Below, piece by piece: positions 50,003-61,583 of a stretch of DNA of 64,000 nt. This stretch comes from Embiotoca jacksoni. Taxonomy: Eukaryota > Chordata > Actinopteri > Embiotocidae. The notes below the pieces were generated by a model, which saw nothing but the letters and a program-made list of their open reading frames with translations, had not been told where the DNA came from and did not search any database. The stretch lies in contig JAKOON010000112.1 of assembly GCA_022577435.1 (NCBI GenBank), forward strand, positions 21,001 to 85,000, read 5' to 3'. The position numbers and the translations under genes were made by a program. The number at the start of each line of letters is the position of its first letter. The first letter of the stretch is position 1.

Positions 50003-51199
50003 AGTGTGAGTTTCAGGCGGTCGGCAGACAGATTCCACTCAGTGGAGGAGGAAGACTTAGTTTTTAAAAACAGCAGCAGAAGTCGGGAGAACTCGGAGGA
50101 ACTCAGAGGAACTCGGAGGAACTCAGAAGAACTCGGAAGAACTCGGTTTCTCTGTGGTTCTGTGGAGGTTCGCTTCTTCGATCAGTTGCAGTTTAAAGTG
50201 TAAGAACTTGAATGTTTTTATTCTGAATCTTTGTGTCTGAATGTTAGAGTGCAGTTCGTTCTGCATCCAGCGGGCGGCGTTGCAGAGACACTTTATTCAG
50301 GGGAGTCTTTGTGTTTGTGACCTACTTCTGTTTAACGGACCGGTTCAGTCTGGTCTGTCTGGACCTGATCCGTCCTGCTGCAGACAGAAAACACGGGGAC
50401 ATGTGGACCTCACGTGTACTCCTACGTGTCCTCATACGTGTCCTCCTACGTGTCCTCCTACGTGTCGTCCTACACGTCGTCCTACGTGTCCTCCTACGTG
50501 TCCTCCTACGTGTCCTCCTACGTGTCCTCTGTCAGATCCACCCCATTCATCAGGGTTCAGGAAGACGTGTGGACCAGGTTCCCCTGATCACAGGTCTCAC
50601 CTGGTCCAGGGGAACCCGGCTTGTCTTGACTTTGGAAATAAATGACCTCACCTGGTTTCAAACTCAGAAACAAACATTGAGCTCCGCCCTCTGGTTCTGT
50701 TTCTTTTTCTGTCTGTGGTTCTGTCTAAGGTTCTGTCTCTGGTTCTGTCTTTAGTTCTGTATCTGGTTCTGTTTCTGTTTCTGTCTGTGGTTCTGTCTGT
50801 GGTTCTGTCTTTAGTTCTGTCTGTGGTTCTGACCCGTGTCTCCCAGCTGCTGATGTCCCCCCTCTCTGTGTTGTGCTTGTAGCTGGAGGAGCCCGAAGCC
50901 CTACTTGACCTGGTTCTGGAGGTCCATTGTCAGAGACTGGAGGAGCAAGACCTGCTGCCCTGTGTGGGACCTGCAGTCCAGACCAGAACTAGTGTTTGTG
51001 TGTTTGTTTGTTTGTGTTTGTGTTAGTGTCTACGGTGAGGACCTCTCTCACTTTCTGTCTTGACCAGTCCAGCTTCATCTCATCCCCCTGATGACAACAC
51101 CACCCTCGGCCCTGCCCACACTACCACTGGCCCCTCCTGCACCACCATTGGCCCCGCCCACACAATCATCGGCTCCGCCCACACCTTCACTGCAGCATC
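49531..51199. other. 5' flank / 5' UTR region of the GPSM3-like gene
   Basis: GT microsatellite at 49910-50000; ACTCGGAGGA repeats at about 50090-50150; CCTACGTGTCCT repeats at 50409-50532; GGTTCTGTCTGT repeats at 50690-50825; then a partial copy of a GoLoco exon at 50850-50995. The upstream exons of the gene, if any, are not resolved. Confidence 0.45.
50850..50995 (+). pseudogene. Duplicated, truncated copy of the GPSM3-like exon 2
   Basis: Starts with the same acceptor (TCTGTGTTGTGCTTGTAG) and first about 90 bases as the true exon at 52170-52352, then lacks about 30 bp that code the end of GoLoco motif 1, and runs into a TAG (ACCAGAACTAG). The same GGTTCTGTCTGT repeat precedes both copies. 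If spliced it would end translation early. Confidence 0.75.
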
Positions 51200-52684
51200 A
51201 TGGCTGAACCGGAGGCCTCAGATTTACCAGGGGAGATGGGGGGGGGGACTGGGCCCAAAAGTTCTCCGACTCCTCATCAGAATGGCCGCGTGGACTCGAT
51301 ACCGGAACACCGCGTGGTCTCGGTACCGGGACACCGCGTGGACTCGGTATCGTCTTTAGTTCTGCTTCTGGTTCTGTCTGTGGTTCTGTCTGTGGTTTTG
51401 TCTGGTGTTCTGTCTGTGATTCTGTTTCTGTTTCTGTTTCTGTCTGTGGTTCTGTCTGTGGTTCTGTTTCTGTCTCTGGTTCTGTCTTTGGTTCTGTCTG
51501 TGGTTCTGTTTTTAGTTCTGTTTCTGTTTCTGTCTGTATTTCTCTATTTTTTTCTGTTTCCGTTTCTGTTTCTGTTTCTGTCTGTGGTTCTGTCTGTGGT
51601 TTTGTCTGGTGTTCTGTCTGTGATTCTGTTTCTGTTTCTGTTTCTGTCTGTGGTTCTGTCTGTGGTTCTGTTTCTGTCTCTGGTTCTGTCTTTGGTTCTG
51701 TCTGTGGTTCTGTCTTTAGTTCTGTATCTGTTTCTGTTTCTGTATCTGGTTCTGTGTCTGGTTCTGTCTCTGGTTCTGTCTGTGGTTCTGTTTTTAGTTC
51801 TGTTTCTGTTTCTGTCTGTATTTCTCTATTTTTTTCTGTTTCCGTTTCTGTTTCTGTTTCTGTCTGTGGTTCTGTCTCAGGTTCTGTCTTTAGTTCTGTA
51901 TCTGGTTCTGTTTCTAGTTCTGTCTGTGTTTCTGTCATTGGTTCTGTATGGTTCTGTCTTTAGTTCTGGTTGTGGTTCTGTCTGTGGTTCTGTTTCTGGT
52001 TCGTTTTCTGTATCTGGTTCTGTATCTGGTTTTGTTTCTGGTTCTGTCTGTGGTTCTGTCTGTGGTTGTGTCTGTGGTTGTGTCTGTGGTTCTGTCTTTA
52101 CTTTTGTCTGTGGTTCTGACCCGTGTCTCCCAGCTGCTGATGTCCCCCCTCTCTGTGTTGTGCTTGTAGCTGGAGGAGCCCGAAGCCCTGCTGGACCTGG
52201 TTCTGGAGGTCCAGTGTCAGAGACTGGAGGAACAGAGAGCCTCCCTCAGCTTGCTGCCGGACCCAGGACCTGCTGCCCTGTGTGGGACCTGCAGTCCGGA
52301 CCAGAACCCTTTTCCCGGGCTGGACTTCTACTACATGCTCATCCACTACCAGGTACGCACTCCTGAAGCGGATCATCTCCGACCTCCAGAACATCTGGAC
52401 CGACCTTTATGTCCCATTGTGATGAGGGACTGTAGCTGTCACTTCCTGTTTCCTGTCTGTCTCTCACCCTGTCTATCTTTCTGCAGTCTGACAGGATGGA
52501 GGATCAGAGGTGCCCCCTTCCAGACCTGGATGATGTGGCTCCTGAGGGTCAAGAGGATTTCCTCCATCTGGTCCAGAGGGTCCAGTCCCGGAGGATGGAC
52601 GAGCAGAGAGCCTCGCTGCTGTTGAGACACTTGGAGGATGAGCATGCTGCCGGCTCCTCCCCCCATCATTATCATCATCATTGA
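51200..52684 (+). CDS. G-protein-signalling modulator 3-like, three GoLoco motifs
   Basis: GoLoco proteins bind GDP-loaded G-alpha-i and block nucleotide release. Proposed exons: 51200-51346, 52170-52352, 52487-52684, all phase 0, giving 175 aa. Motif 1: LLDLVLEVQCQRLEEQR. Motif 2 spans the exon 2/3 border: FYYMLIHYQ then SDRMEDQR. Motif 3: FLHLVQRVQSRRMDEQR. Each ends with the D/E-Q-R triad whose Arg contacts the nucleotide. Three motifs and short length match GPSM3; motifs 2-3 also resemble the end of GPSM1/2, so a shortened GPSM1-type paralogue is possible. The donor of exon 1 is uncertain: an alternative at 51322 is also phase 0, because the exon ends in three 24-bp repeats (GCGTGGACTCG type). 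Intron 1 is almost entirely a minisatellite. Confidence 0.75.
51360..52110 (+). repeat. GGTTCTGTCTGTGGTTCTGT minisatellite, intron 1 of the GPSM3-like gene
   Basis: Degenerate 12-18-bp units made of TTCTGTTTCTG and GGTTCTGTCTGT, about 750 bp. Two blocks (about 51400-51570 and 51600-51830) share long identical stretches. Long hydrophobic (plus) and Thr/Glu-rich (minus) frames are artefacts. Confidence 0.9.
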
Positions 52685-54431
<1,747 letters not shown>

Positions 54432-54520
54432 ATGAGCAGCAGAGAGGTGACGGATTACCTGACTCTTCATCACATCAGTCAACTGCTGGAGGTGAGACAG
54501 AAAGACAGACAGACAGAGAC

Positions 54521-54565
<45 letters not shown>

Positions 54566-57500
54566 GACACCGACAAACAGACAAACAGACAGACAGGGAG
54601 AGAGACAGAAAGACAGACAGACAACCAGAGACAGACAGCCAGAGACACAGACAGACAGAGAGAGACAGAAAGACAGACAGACAACCAGAGACAGACAGTT
54701 GTCTGATGTTTGTCCCAGAGTCTCTTGACAGGAGTCCTCTATCATCGTCCTGAGGACCCCGTCAGCTTCCTGGCAAGCTGCCTGATCAGAATCAGACGTC
54801 TTGGGGGTCCTGAGTCCATCCACTGGGACACCTTTGTCCACCTGGACAGACACCAGCTGACTCCGCCCTCAAAGACACCGTCTATGAACCCCCCCATCAC
54901 ATCTTCAACATGTCCCCCAGTGTCCACCGTGAGACCCCTAAAACCTCCACCTCCACCAGTGTCTTCTGGATCCGTTAGACAACATGGACCAGGAGGACCT
55001 CCATCTGGACCAACAGCTGGACCTCCACCTGGACCAAGAACTGGACCTCCACCTGGACCTCCACCTGGACCTCCACTTGGACCTCCACCTGGACCAACAA
55101 CTGGACCTCCACCTGGACCTCCACCTGGACCAACAACTGGACCTCCACCTGGACCTCCACCTGGACCTCCACCTGGACCTCTACTTGGACCAGCAGTCCA
55201 CACTGAAGTGATAAAACCAGATTTAAAGACTCACAACCAAGACGGTAAGATGATGTGTAAGGTGAAAGACTTGAGGAGAGAAATCTGGAGTCCAACGATT
55301 ATAATGTCTTCGGTTTAACGTGTCTTCGGTGTCTTTGGTGTGACGTGCCATCGGTGTCTTCGGTGTCTTCAGTGTAACGTGTCTTCGGTGTCTTCGGTGA
55401 AAGTCTTGTACATCTTCATGTTTTTCCATCTGAAATTTACTTCTCATTCAGTCTGACCATAAAAATATCTCCTGTCCCTCCCCTCAGCTCCCCCACTTGT
55501 CCTCCTGGTCCTCCTCCTGGTCTTCCTGGTCCTCCTTATCCTCCTACTTGTCCTCCTGATCCTCCTCCTTGTCCTCCTTGTCCTCCTGGTCCTCCTCCTG
55601 GTACTCCTGGTCATACTAGTCCTCCTGGTCCTCCTGGTACTCCTGGTACTCCTGGTACTCCTGGTCCTCCTCCTGGTCCTCCTGGTCCTCATCCTGGTCC
55701 TCATCCTGGTCCTCCTCCTGGTCCTCCTGGTCCTCCTGGTCCTCCTCCTGTAGTCCACTCTCAGCTCTCAATAGATTCAGACTCTGACATGACAGAGAGT
55801 TCTGGACTTATCCAGGAAGTCAGCATCATCCCTCTTCAGAGGCCACGCCCCTCATCATCTTCATCATCGGTAAGAGAATCTGGTAGAAAACCGAACCAGA
55901 TCTGATCCCAACCTCATGACCCTCTTCCTCCTCCTCCTCCACTGTGACAGCAGAGAGACAACCGGATATGACACGTTCCTCACGTTGTCATGGTAATGTT
56001 CTGTTTCTCTGTCAGGCGGACCAGGAAGTGGGAAGGGAAGTCAGACAGCGAAGCTAGCGCACTACTTTGGTCTCCGAGGAATCTCATTGGCCGAACTGCT
56101 CAGGAGGCAGCTGCTCGGCGACGCCTCCCCCAGCAGGAGGTGGGAGGTCATCTCACAAGTGATGAGTCATGGAGAGGTGGGATCACAGGTCAGAGCCAGC
56201 ACACACCAGACCTGGAACTGGACCTGGACCTGGACCTGGACCTAGACCTAGACCAGACCCTGACTCTGACCCTGAACCCGACCCCGACCCTGAACCAGAC
56301 CCTGAACCATACCCTGAACCAGACCCCAACCCAGACCCTGAGTCCGACCCCAACCCCGACCCTGAACCCGACCCCGACCCTGAACCCGACCCCAACCCAG
56401 ACCCTGAACTCAACCCTGACCCTGAACCAGACCCCAACCTCGACCCTGAACCCGACCCTGAACCAGACCCTGAACCAGACCCTGACCCTGAACCAGACCC
56501 CGAACCAGACCCCAACCCAGACCCCGAATCCGAATCCGAACCAGACCTTGAACCAGACCCCGAATCCAAATCCGAATCCGACCCTAACCCAACCCAACCC
56601 TGAACAATCATGTGAACCTGAACCAGACCCTGAACAAGAAACAGACCCCGACCCCAAACCTCGAACCACACCCCAAACCCGAACCCCAAACCCAAACCCG
56701 AATCCGACCCCGAACCATACCCTGAACCCGACCCTGAACCCGACCCTGAACCAGACCCTGAACCAGACCCTGAACCTGAACCTGACCCTGACCCTGACCC
56801 TGACCCTGAATCCAGACCCAACACCAATCTTGACCCCTCTGACCCTGACGGAGGTCGTTCAGGGAAACTGTCGTACATAAATTGTCTCTATCGGTAGGAG
56901 GACACAATCGCTGAGCTGAGGCGGCAGCTGATTGGTCGGCAGGAGGTCGCAGGATTCATTGTAGACGGATTCCCCAGAGACATCCATCAGGCTCTGAGCT
57001 TCCAGGAGCAGGTACGATCATTCAGAGCAGCTCCAAACTCAGCAGGTGACTCACTTCCTTTTCAAATTCAAAGCTTGCAGCAATAAATCTCTGAAACAAA
57101 CGTGAGTTCAACCACACGTCTGGTGGAGAGATGAATATTTCACTGGATACAACGACAGGTAAAACACACACAATGAGGTCGTAGGTCACCACAAATGTTA
57201 ACGCTCTGCCCGTCCTGTAAACAGATTGGATCACCTGACCTGGTGATACTGCTGCTCTGCTCCAATCAGACGCTTCGCTGTCGCCTGCAGCGCCGAGCCG
57301 CACAACTTGGTCTTCTCGGAGACAGTAGCCCCGCCCTCTGGAGACGCCTGGACAAATTTCAGAGGGACATCATCTCCATCAGCAGATACTACAGACAGCT
57401 ACACCTGCTGACACAGGTACACCTGTTGACACACCTACTGACACCTACAGACACACCTACTGACACCTACTAACACACCTGATGACACACCTACTGACAC

Positions 57501-57909
57501 CTGTTGACACCTACTGACACCTAATGACACACCTTCTGACACACCTACAGACACACCTACTGGCACACCTGCTGACACACCTACTGACACCTACAGACAC
57601 ACCTACTGACACCTACTGACAGCTACTGACACACCTGCTGACACCTACTGACACCTGCTGCCACAGGTACTGCCACACCTACTGACACACTTCCTGACAC
57701 CTACTGTCACCTGCTGACACACCTACTGACACCTGCTGACACCTGCAGACACACCTACTGTCACCTGCTGACACACCTACTGACACCTGCTGACACATCT
57801 TGTCTGTCTGTAGGTGGATGCTGACAGAGACCAGGAGGTCGTATTTGCTGATCTGAGTTCAGTTATCAAAGAAAAAGTTTGTCCGAAGGTTCAGTCAGTT
57901 ATTGATTGA
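54432..57909 (+). CDS. ak5l: Adenylate kinase 5-like, single kinase domain; frame broken as sequenced
   Basis: Adenylate kinases interconvert AMP+ATP and 2 ADP. Exons: 54432-54491, 54719-55244, 55488-55869, 56016-56176, 56898-57011, 57225-57416, 57814-57909. The N-terminus (MSSREVTDYLTLHHISQLLE, then RPEDPVSFLASCL) matches the AK5 N-terminal region. The kinase part has P-loop GGPGSGKG, AMP-site GFIVDGFPRD and LLLCSNQTLRCRLQRRA. Only one kinase domain is present; AK5 has two. Both linker exons expand into Pro/Gly arrays. In exon 3 no frame is open: phase 1 from exon 2 reaches TAG at 55751, the conserved SIDSDSDMTESSG is in a second frame, and LIIFII leading to the P-loop in a third. Two single-base losses would explain this (error or pseudogene). 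The last exon may instead splice at 57892 to 58142, ending near 58237. Confidence 0.75.
54492..54700 (+). repeat. GACAGACA repeat in ak5l intron 1
   Basis: Begins at the donor itself (GAG|GTGAGACAGAAAGACAGAC) and nearly fills the intron. It contains two near-identical blocks (about 54600 and 54660) with CAACCAGAGACAGACAG. Frames on both strands are artefacts. Confidence 0.88.
55000..55190 (+). repeat. In-frame GPPPGP-coding repeat in ak5l exon 2
   Basis: Tandem CTGGACCTCCACCTGGACC units code Gly-Pro-Pro/Pro-Gly-Pro runs within an otherwise AK5-like exon. The repeat period is a multiple of three, so length changes keep the frame here. Confidence 0.85.
56215..56830 (+). repeat. CCCTGAACCCGACCC minisatellite in ak5l intron 4
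   Basis: About 600 bp of degenerate GACCCTGAACCAGACCCT and CCCGACCCCAACCC units fills the intron between the P-loop exon and the next kinase exon. The apparent 296-aa and 231-aa frames are artefacts. Confidence 0.9.
57417..57800 (+). repeat. ACACCTACTGACACCTGCTG minisatellite in ak5l intron 6
   Basis: Units of ACACCTACTGACACCTGCTG start at the exon-6 donor (CAG|GTACACCTGTTGACAC) and fill the intron almost to the exon-7 acceptor. The exon end (ACACCTGCTGACACAG) is itself a unit of the array. Confidence 0.9.
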
Positions 57910-58994
57910 TTGATTGATTGACTGACTCACTGACTGACTGTCTAACCGACCAACCGATCGATCGATCAATTGATCGATTGATTGACTGATTGATTGATTG
58001 ATTTGGTTCTTAAATAAACTGTTTATTTGCCTTGTTGTTATTGATTGTTGTAATGACTGTGGCATTTCATCTGATCAGTCTTTGATCATTGATCAGTGAG
58101 ACAATAAAAACACTAATCAGCTGATCAATCTTTGTCTCCAGATACTGCTGATATCCCAGAATGCAGCGGGGCTGACGCTGCTCCTCCCTTCAACATCACA
58201 CCTGTCAATCAATGATGTGAAGCGAATCAATCGGTGATCATTAAGAAGTCAGTGTCGTCTGTGGCCATCATGATGTCAATTACATGTGAAGCTTCCTGTG
58301 TTGTGTCACTGTGTGTTTTCACTGGGAACAACAACTCGTCATCACCGTGGTAGCCACGTCAGCAATAATGTGTCAAACATGTGACTTCCTATTGTGAGAT
58401 CGAAGCAGCAAAAGTTTAAATCATGAAACTGTCGAACATGTTTGTGTGTCAGAATCATGTCGATCATGTTTATTCTCAAAATAGAACTATATTCTGAAAA
58501 TTGTAGTTATAAAAACCTGACAGTTTTGAAGTCTGTATTACATTAAAAGTAAAAACCTGAAGAGACATTTTTATTTGACACGACCTGCTCGTCTTATCTG
58601 CTGCCTGAAGGACACAGAGAGCATCATGGGTAATCACACCGCCTTATCACAGCTGGAATGTTGATGAGTTTCCACATGTGACTGTCACCGCGGGAGACAA
58701 AGAGCCTGAAATAGATCGCTGAGAGGACAGGAGGTGTCTCTGATCACGTGACTGGTCTGTCCTGGATCTGAGAGGCAGCAGAGATGAAGGGTGTAGGACC
58801 ACCGAGGACCACCAGGGATTCCACAGACTCCCATTGAAGAATCTTCTTATCACTCAGTGTTTCTATTCCAGTCTGCTTCCATCTTTGGTCTGCTGCTCTC
58901 CCTCCTCTTCCTCCCTTCTCTTCCTCCCTCCTTCCTCTTCATCATTCCCTCTATAAAACCGTCCTTCGTCCTTCATCTGCAGCTCAACGGCTTC
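57910..58994. other. ak5l 3' region and upstream region of the myosin light chain gene
   Basis: ATTGATTGATTGACT repeats at 57902-58010; AATAAA at 58103-58108; a possible alternative ak5l last exon at 58142-58237. A CTATAAAA TATA-like element lies at 58951-58958, 37 bp before the light-chain ATG; CAGCTG and GGAATG (E-box and MCAT-like) lie near 58650. Confidence 0.5.
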
Positions 58995-59588
58995 ATGGCT
59001 CCAAAGAAGGTGGAAGCGAAGAAGACAGAGGTGAAGAAGGTGGAGGCGAAGAAGGAGGAGGCTCCTCCTCCTCCCAAGCCTACAGAGGCGGAGCCTAAGG
59101 CTGCGGAGGCAGAGCTGCAGAGCGTGGTGTTGGAGTTCAGTCCGGAGCAGATCGAGGAGTTCAGAGAAGCCTTCACGCTGTTCGACGAGACGCCAGGCGG
59201 CGAGATGAAGATCCGTCTGTCTCAGTGCGGGGACGTCCTGCGGGCGCTGGGACACAACCCGACCAATGAGGAGGTGCTGAGACTGCTCGGGAGGCCGAAG
59301 GGGGAGGAGTTTCACGTCTCGCTGCTTCACTTTGACAGTTTCCTGCCCATCCTGCAGATGGTGGCACGCTCCAAGGAGAAGGGTACCTTCGAGGACTTTG
59401 TCGAGGGACTCCGTGTCTTCGACAAGGAGGGCAATGGCACGGTGATGGGGGCGGAGCTTCGCCATGTGCTCGCCACGCTGGGAGAGAAGATGACGGAGGA
59501 CGAGGTGGACCGTCTCATGGCGGGACAGGAGGACGCCAACGGACACATCAACTACACCGAGTTCGTCAAACACATCATGGCCGGGTAG
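58995..59588 (+). CDS. Essential myosin light chain (MYL4/MYL3-like), intronless
   Basis: Essential light chains wrap the lever arm of sarcomeric myosin heavy chain. A single open exon codes 197 aa: start MAPKKVEAKKTEVKKVEAKK, a Lys/Pro/Ala-rich N-terminal extension (residues about 1-45) as in the long A1-type chains, then EF-hand-fold blocks EQIEEFREAFTLFDETPGGE, QCGDVLRALGHNPTNEEVLR, EDFVEGLRVFDKEGNGTVMG, ELRHVLATLGEKMTEDEVD and NGHINYTEFVKHIM. Length and domain order are normal for the family. Vertebrate MYL3/MYL4 genes have several introns, so absence of all introns suggests a retrocopy. The frame is intact and conserved residues are kept, suggesting function. An upstream ATG at 58857 is in frame but lies in pyrimidine-rich DNA and lacks family similarity. 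The MAPKK start is preferred. The 3' flank has several AATAAA signals. Confidence 0.9.
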   Translation: MAPKKVEAKKTEVKKVEAKKEEAPPPPKPTEAEPKAAEAELQSVVLEFSPEQIEEFREAFTLFDETPGGEMKIRLSQCGDVLRALGHNPTNEEVLRLLGRPKGEEFHVSLLHFDSFLPILQMVARSKEKGTFEDFVEGLRVFDKEGNGTVMGAELRHVLATLGEKMTEDEVDRLMAGQEDANGHINYTEFVKHIMAG

Positions 59589-59639
59589 GACGGACGGACG
59601 GACGGACTGAGTGTCATCATGTCTCTCTTGTGTCACAGC

Positions 59640-59775
59640 TCCGAATGTCCAAAACAACAGATGTCCTTCTGTCTGTCCAATAAAACAGATGTCCATTTGT
59701 CTGTCCAATAAAACAGATGTCCTTCCGTCTGTCCAATAAAACAGATGTCCTTCCGTCTGCCCAATAAAATAGATG
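59640..59775 (+). repeat. Minisatellite made of poly-A signals, 3' of the light-chain gene
   Basis: Four to five units of about 26 bp, AATAAAACAGATGTCCTTCT plus GTCTGTCC, so AATAAA recurs (first at 59679-59684). Confidence 0.88.
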
Positions 59776-61583
59776 TCCATTCAGTCGGTGTCAGGTGACG
59801 TCCTGTCCCACCAGGACCGCCACAGGAAGTCCTTCCTGCTCAGACATACATCAGTCTTCATATGAAGTGTTGCACATGTATATTTCTACAAGTGTTCACT
59901 GACATCATTAAAACACATGAACCCCCCTGACCAGCAGGTGGCGCCATAAAAACATGTTGAACAAAAGAGCAGGCTCAAAGAACGGACCAATCAGGAGCAG
60001 GAACCTGGTGAAGAGGAAGTAAACAACAGACAACCAGCAGAGACCAGAGGGTTAGTGAGGTATGTAGAGCCTGAAGGTTGTCAGAGTAACCCAGGTGTCT
60101 ATCAACCTGGCCAGATCACTATGGTAACTGATGCTGCAAACTTAACCTGGTTATGTTGGAGATATCGGATCAAAACGTAAGAAAGTATCACCTACTGACC
60201 AATCAGATTGCTTTGAAATATGACATCACCGATCAGAGAAGATCCAGTGGAGCTCCAGAGATCAGAGACAGAGAGACAAATAGACAGATAGACAGGGACA
60301 GACAGAGAGACAGAGACAGACAGACACAGAGAGACAGAGAGAGAGACAGAGAGAAACAGAGAGACAGACACAGAGACAGAGAGAGACAGACAGACACAGA
60401 GATACAGAGATACAGAGAAACAGAGAGACAGAGACAGAGAGACAGAGATAGACAGAGAGAGAGACAGACAGACAGGCAGTCAGTCCTCTGTGTGTTTCCT
60501 GTTATATTTTAATATTTTTGTTTTTACTGAAATCATCCAACAGCTGACTGATGAACTAAATCCTGATGATTTTATATTAATAAGATGTGACAGTAAACCT
60601 TCCTGCTGCTTTGAATTATGATTTTATATTGATGTATTATTTGCAGCTGAAATGATGAGAGTAAAACGTTCATACACGTCGTGAGAATACATCTAATAAT
60701 ACATTAATTTAATGAAATATGCTCATGTGATCAGTCCGATCTTGCTGTGGTCGTCATGGTGATATTATAAGTCTTTAAACTTCGTCTACATTCACACAGT
60801 CGCAGATTGTTTCCACATCCTTCATCATTCAGCTGCTTTCAGTCGGATTATTAGTTGAACTTCATTGTCAGTCATCCTGTCCATGTCTGTGATTGGCGAG
60901 ATGCTACAAACTCCTCCTCTTTTATGTGAACGTGGTCCGAGTCTGAAGAAGGAAGAGTTCACAGAAAGATGATACCAGTCGGAGTACGATGATCTGACGG
61001 ACACTTTCATCTTTGTTGATCAGATAAAGAACATCTGGATCTATTGAACCTGATGTAGTAGAACATACTCTGACTCTGTTTACACCTTCTGACATCTCTG
61101 TTTACTGTTTACACCCTCTGACATCTCTGTTTACACCCTCTGACATCTCTGTTTACTGTTTACATACTCTGACATCACTGTTTACTGTTTACACCCTCTG
61201 ACATCACTGTTTACTGTTTGCATCCTCTGACATCTCTGTTTACCGTTTACAGGGGAGACGTGTGACATGCCGCTGCAAGTAAATGACAGAAGAAGCAGGA
61301 GGTCCAACACAGTTATCTTTTATTGTGAAAGCGCTACTTCCTGTCCAACACATTTAACTTCTGCTACAGTTTGTTAAAACATCTGAAGAAGAAAAATATG
61401 CTATCATAGTTTAGTGTGTTAGCATGCTAACATTAGCATCGGTCTCGTGAACATCTTACTGGGTCACAAACACCAAAACCACATTTCCAATCAGGCAGCT
61501 GGGCAGGGAGGCTCTGTGATGGTCAGCCAATAGGACGCCCCGATCAGGCTCCTGATTGGTCTGTACACTACTTGACCCCTCCC
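59776..61583. other. Intergenic DNA between the light-chain gene and rgs3
   Basis: GACAGAGAGACAGA-type repeat at 60260-60475; CATCTCTGTTTACTGTTTAC array at 61060-61255. A stretch at 60150-60260 resembles 38805-38895 in endog intron 3 (both contain GTATCACCTAC/GTACCACCTAC, CCAATCAGAT and TGACATCACCGATCAGAGAA), so it is a dispersed repeat. rgs3 has AATAAA on the minus strand at about 61318-61323. Confidence 0.55.

Noticed and set aside
51198..52366. 388-aa plus frame and 246-aa minus frame over the TTCTGTCTG repeat
   Set aside because: Low-complexity Leu/Val/Ser and Thr/Glu repeats. Only the first about 49 codons and the GoLoco exon inside this span are supported.
56183..56880. 296-aa and 231-aa frames in ak5l intron 4
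   Set aside because: They are translations of the CCCTGAACCCGACCC minisatellite, open in several frames and both strands.
58863..59780. 305-aa antisense frame opposite the myosin light chain
   Set aside because: It is a shadow of a G+C-rich coding exon on the other strand, with no recognisable domain.
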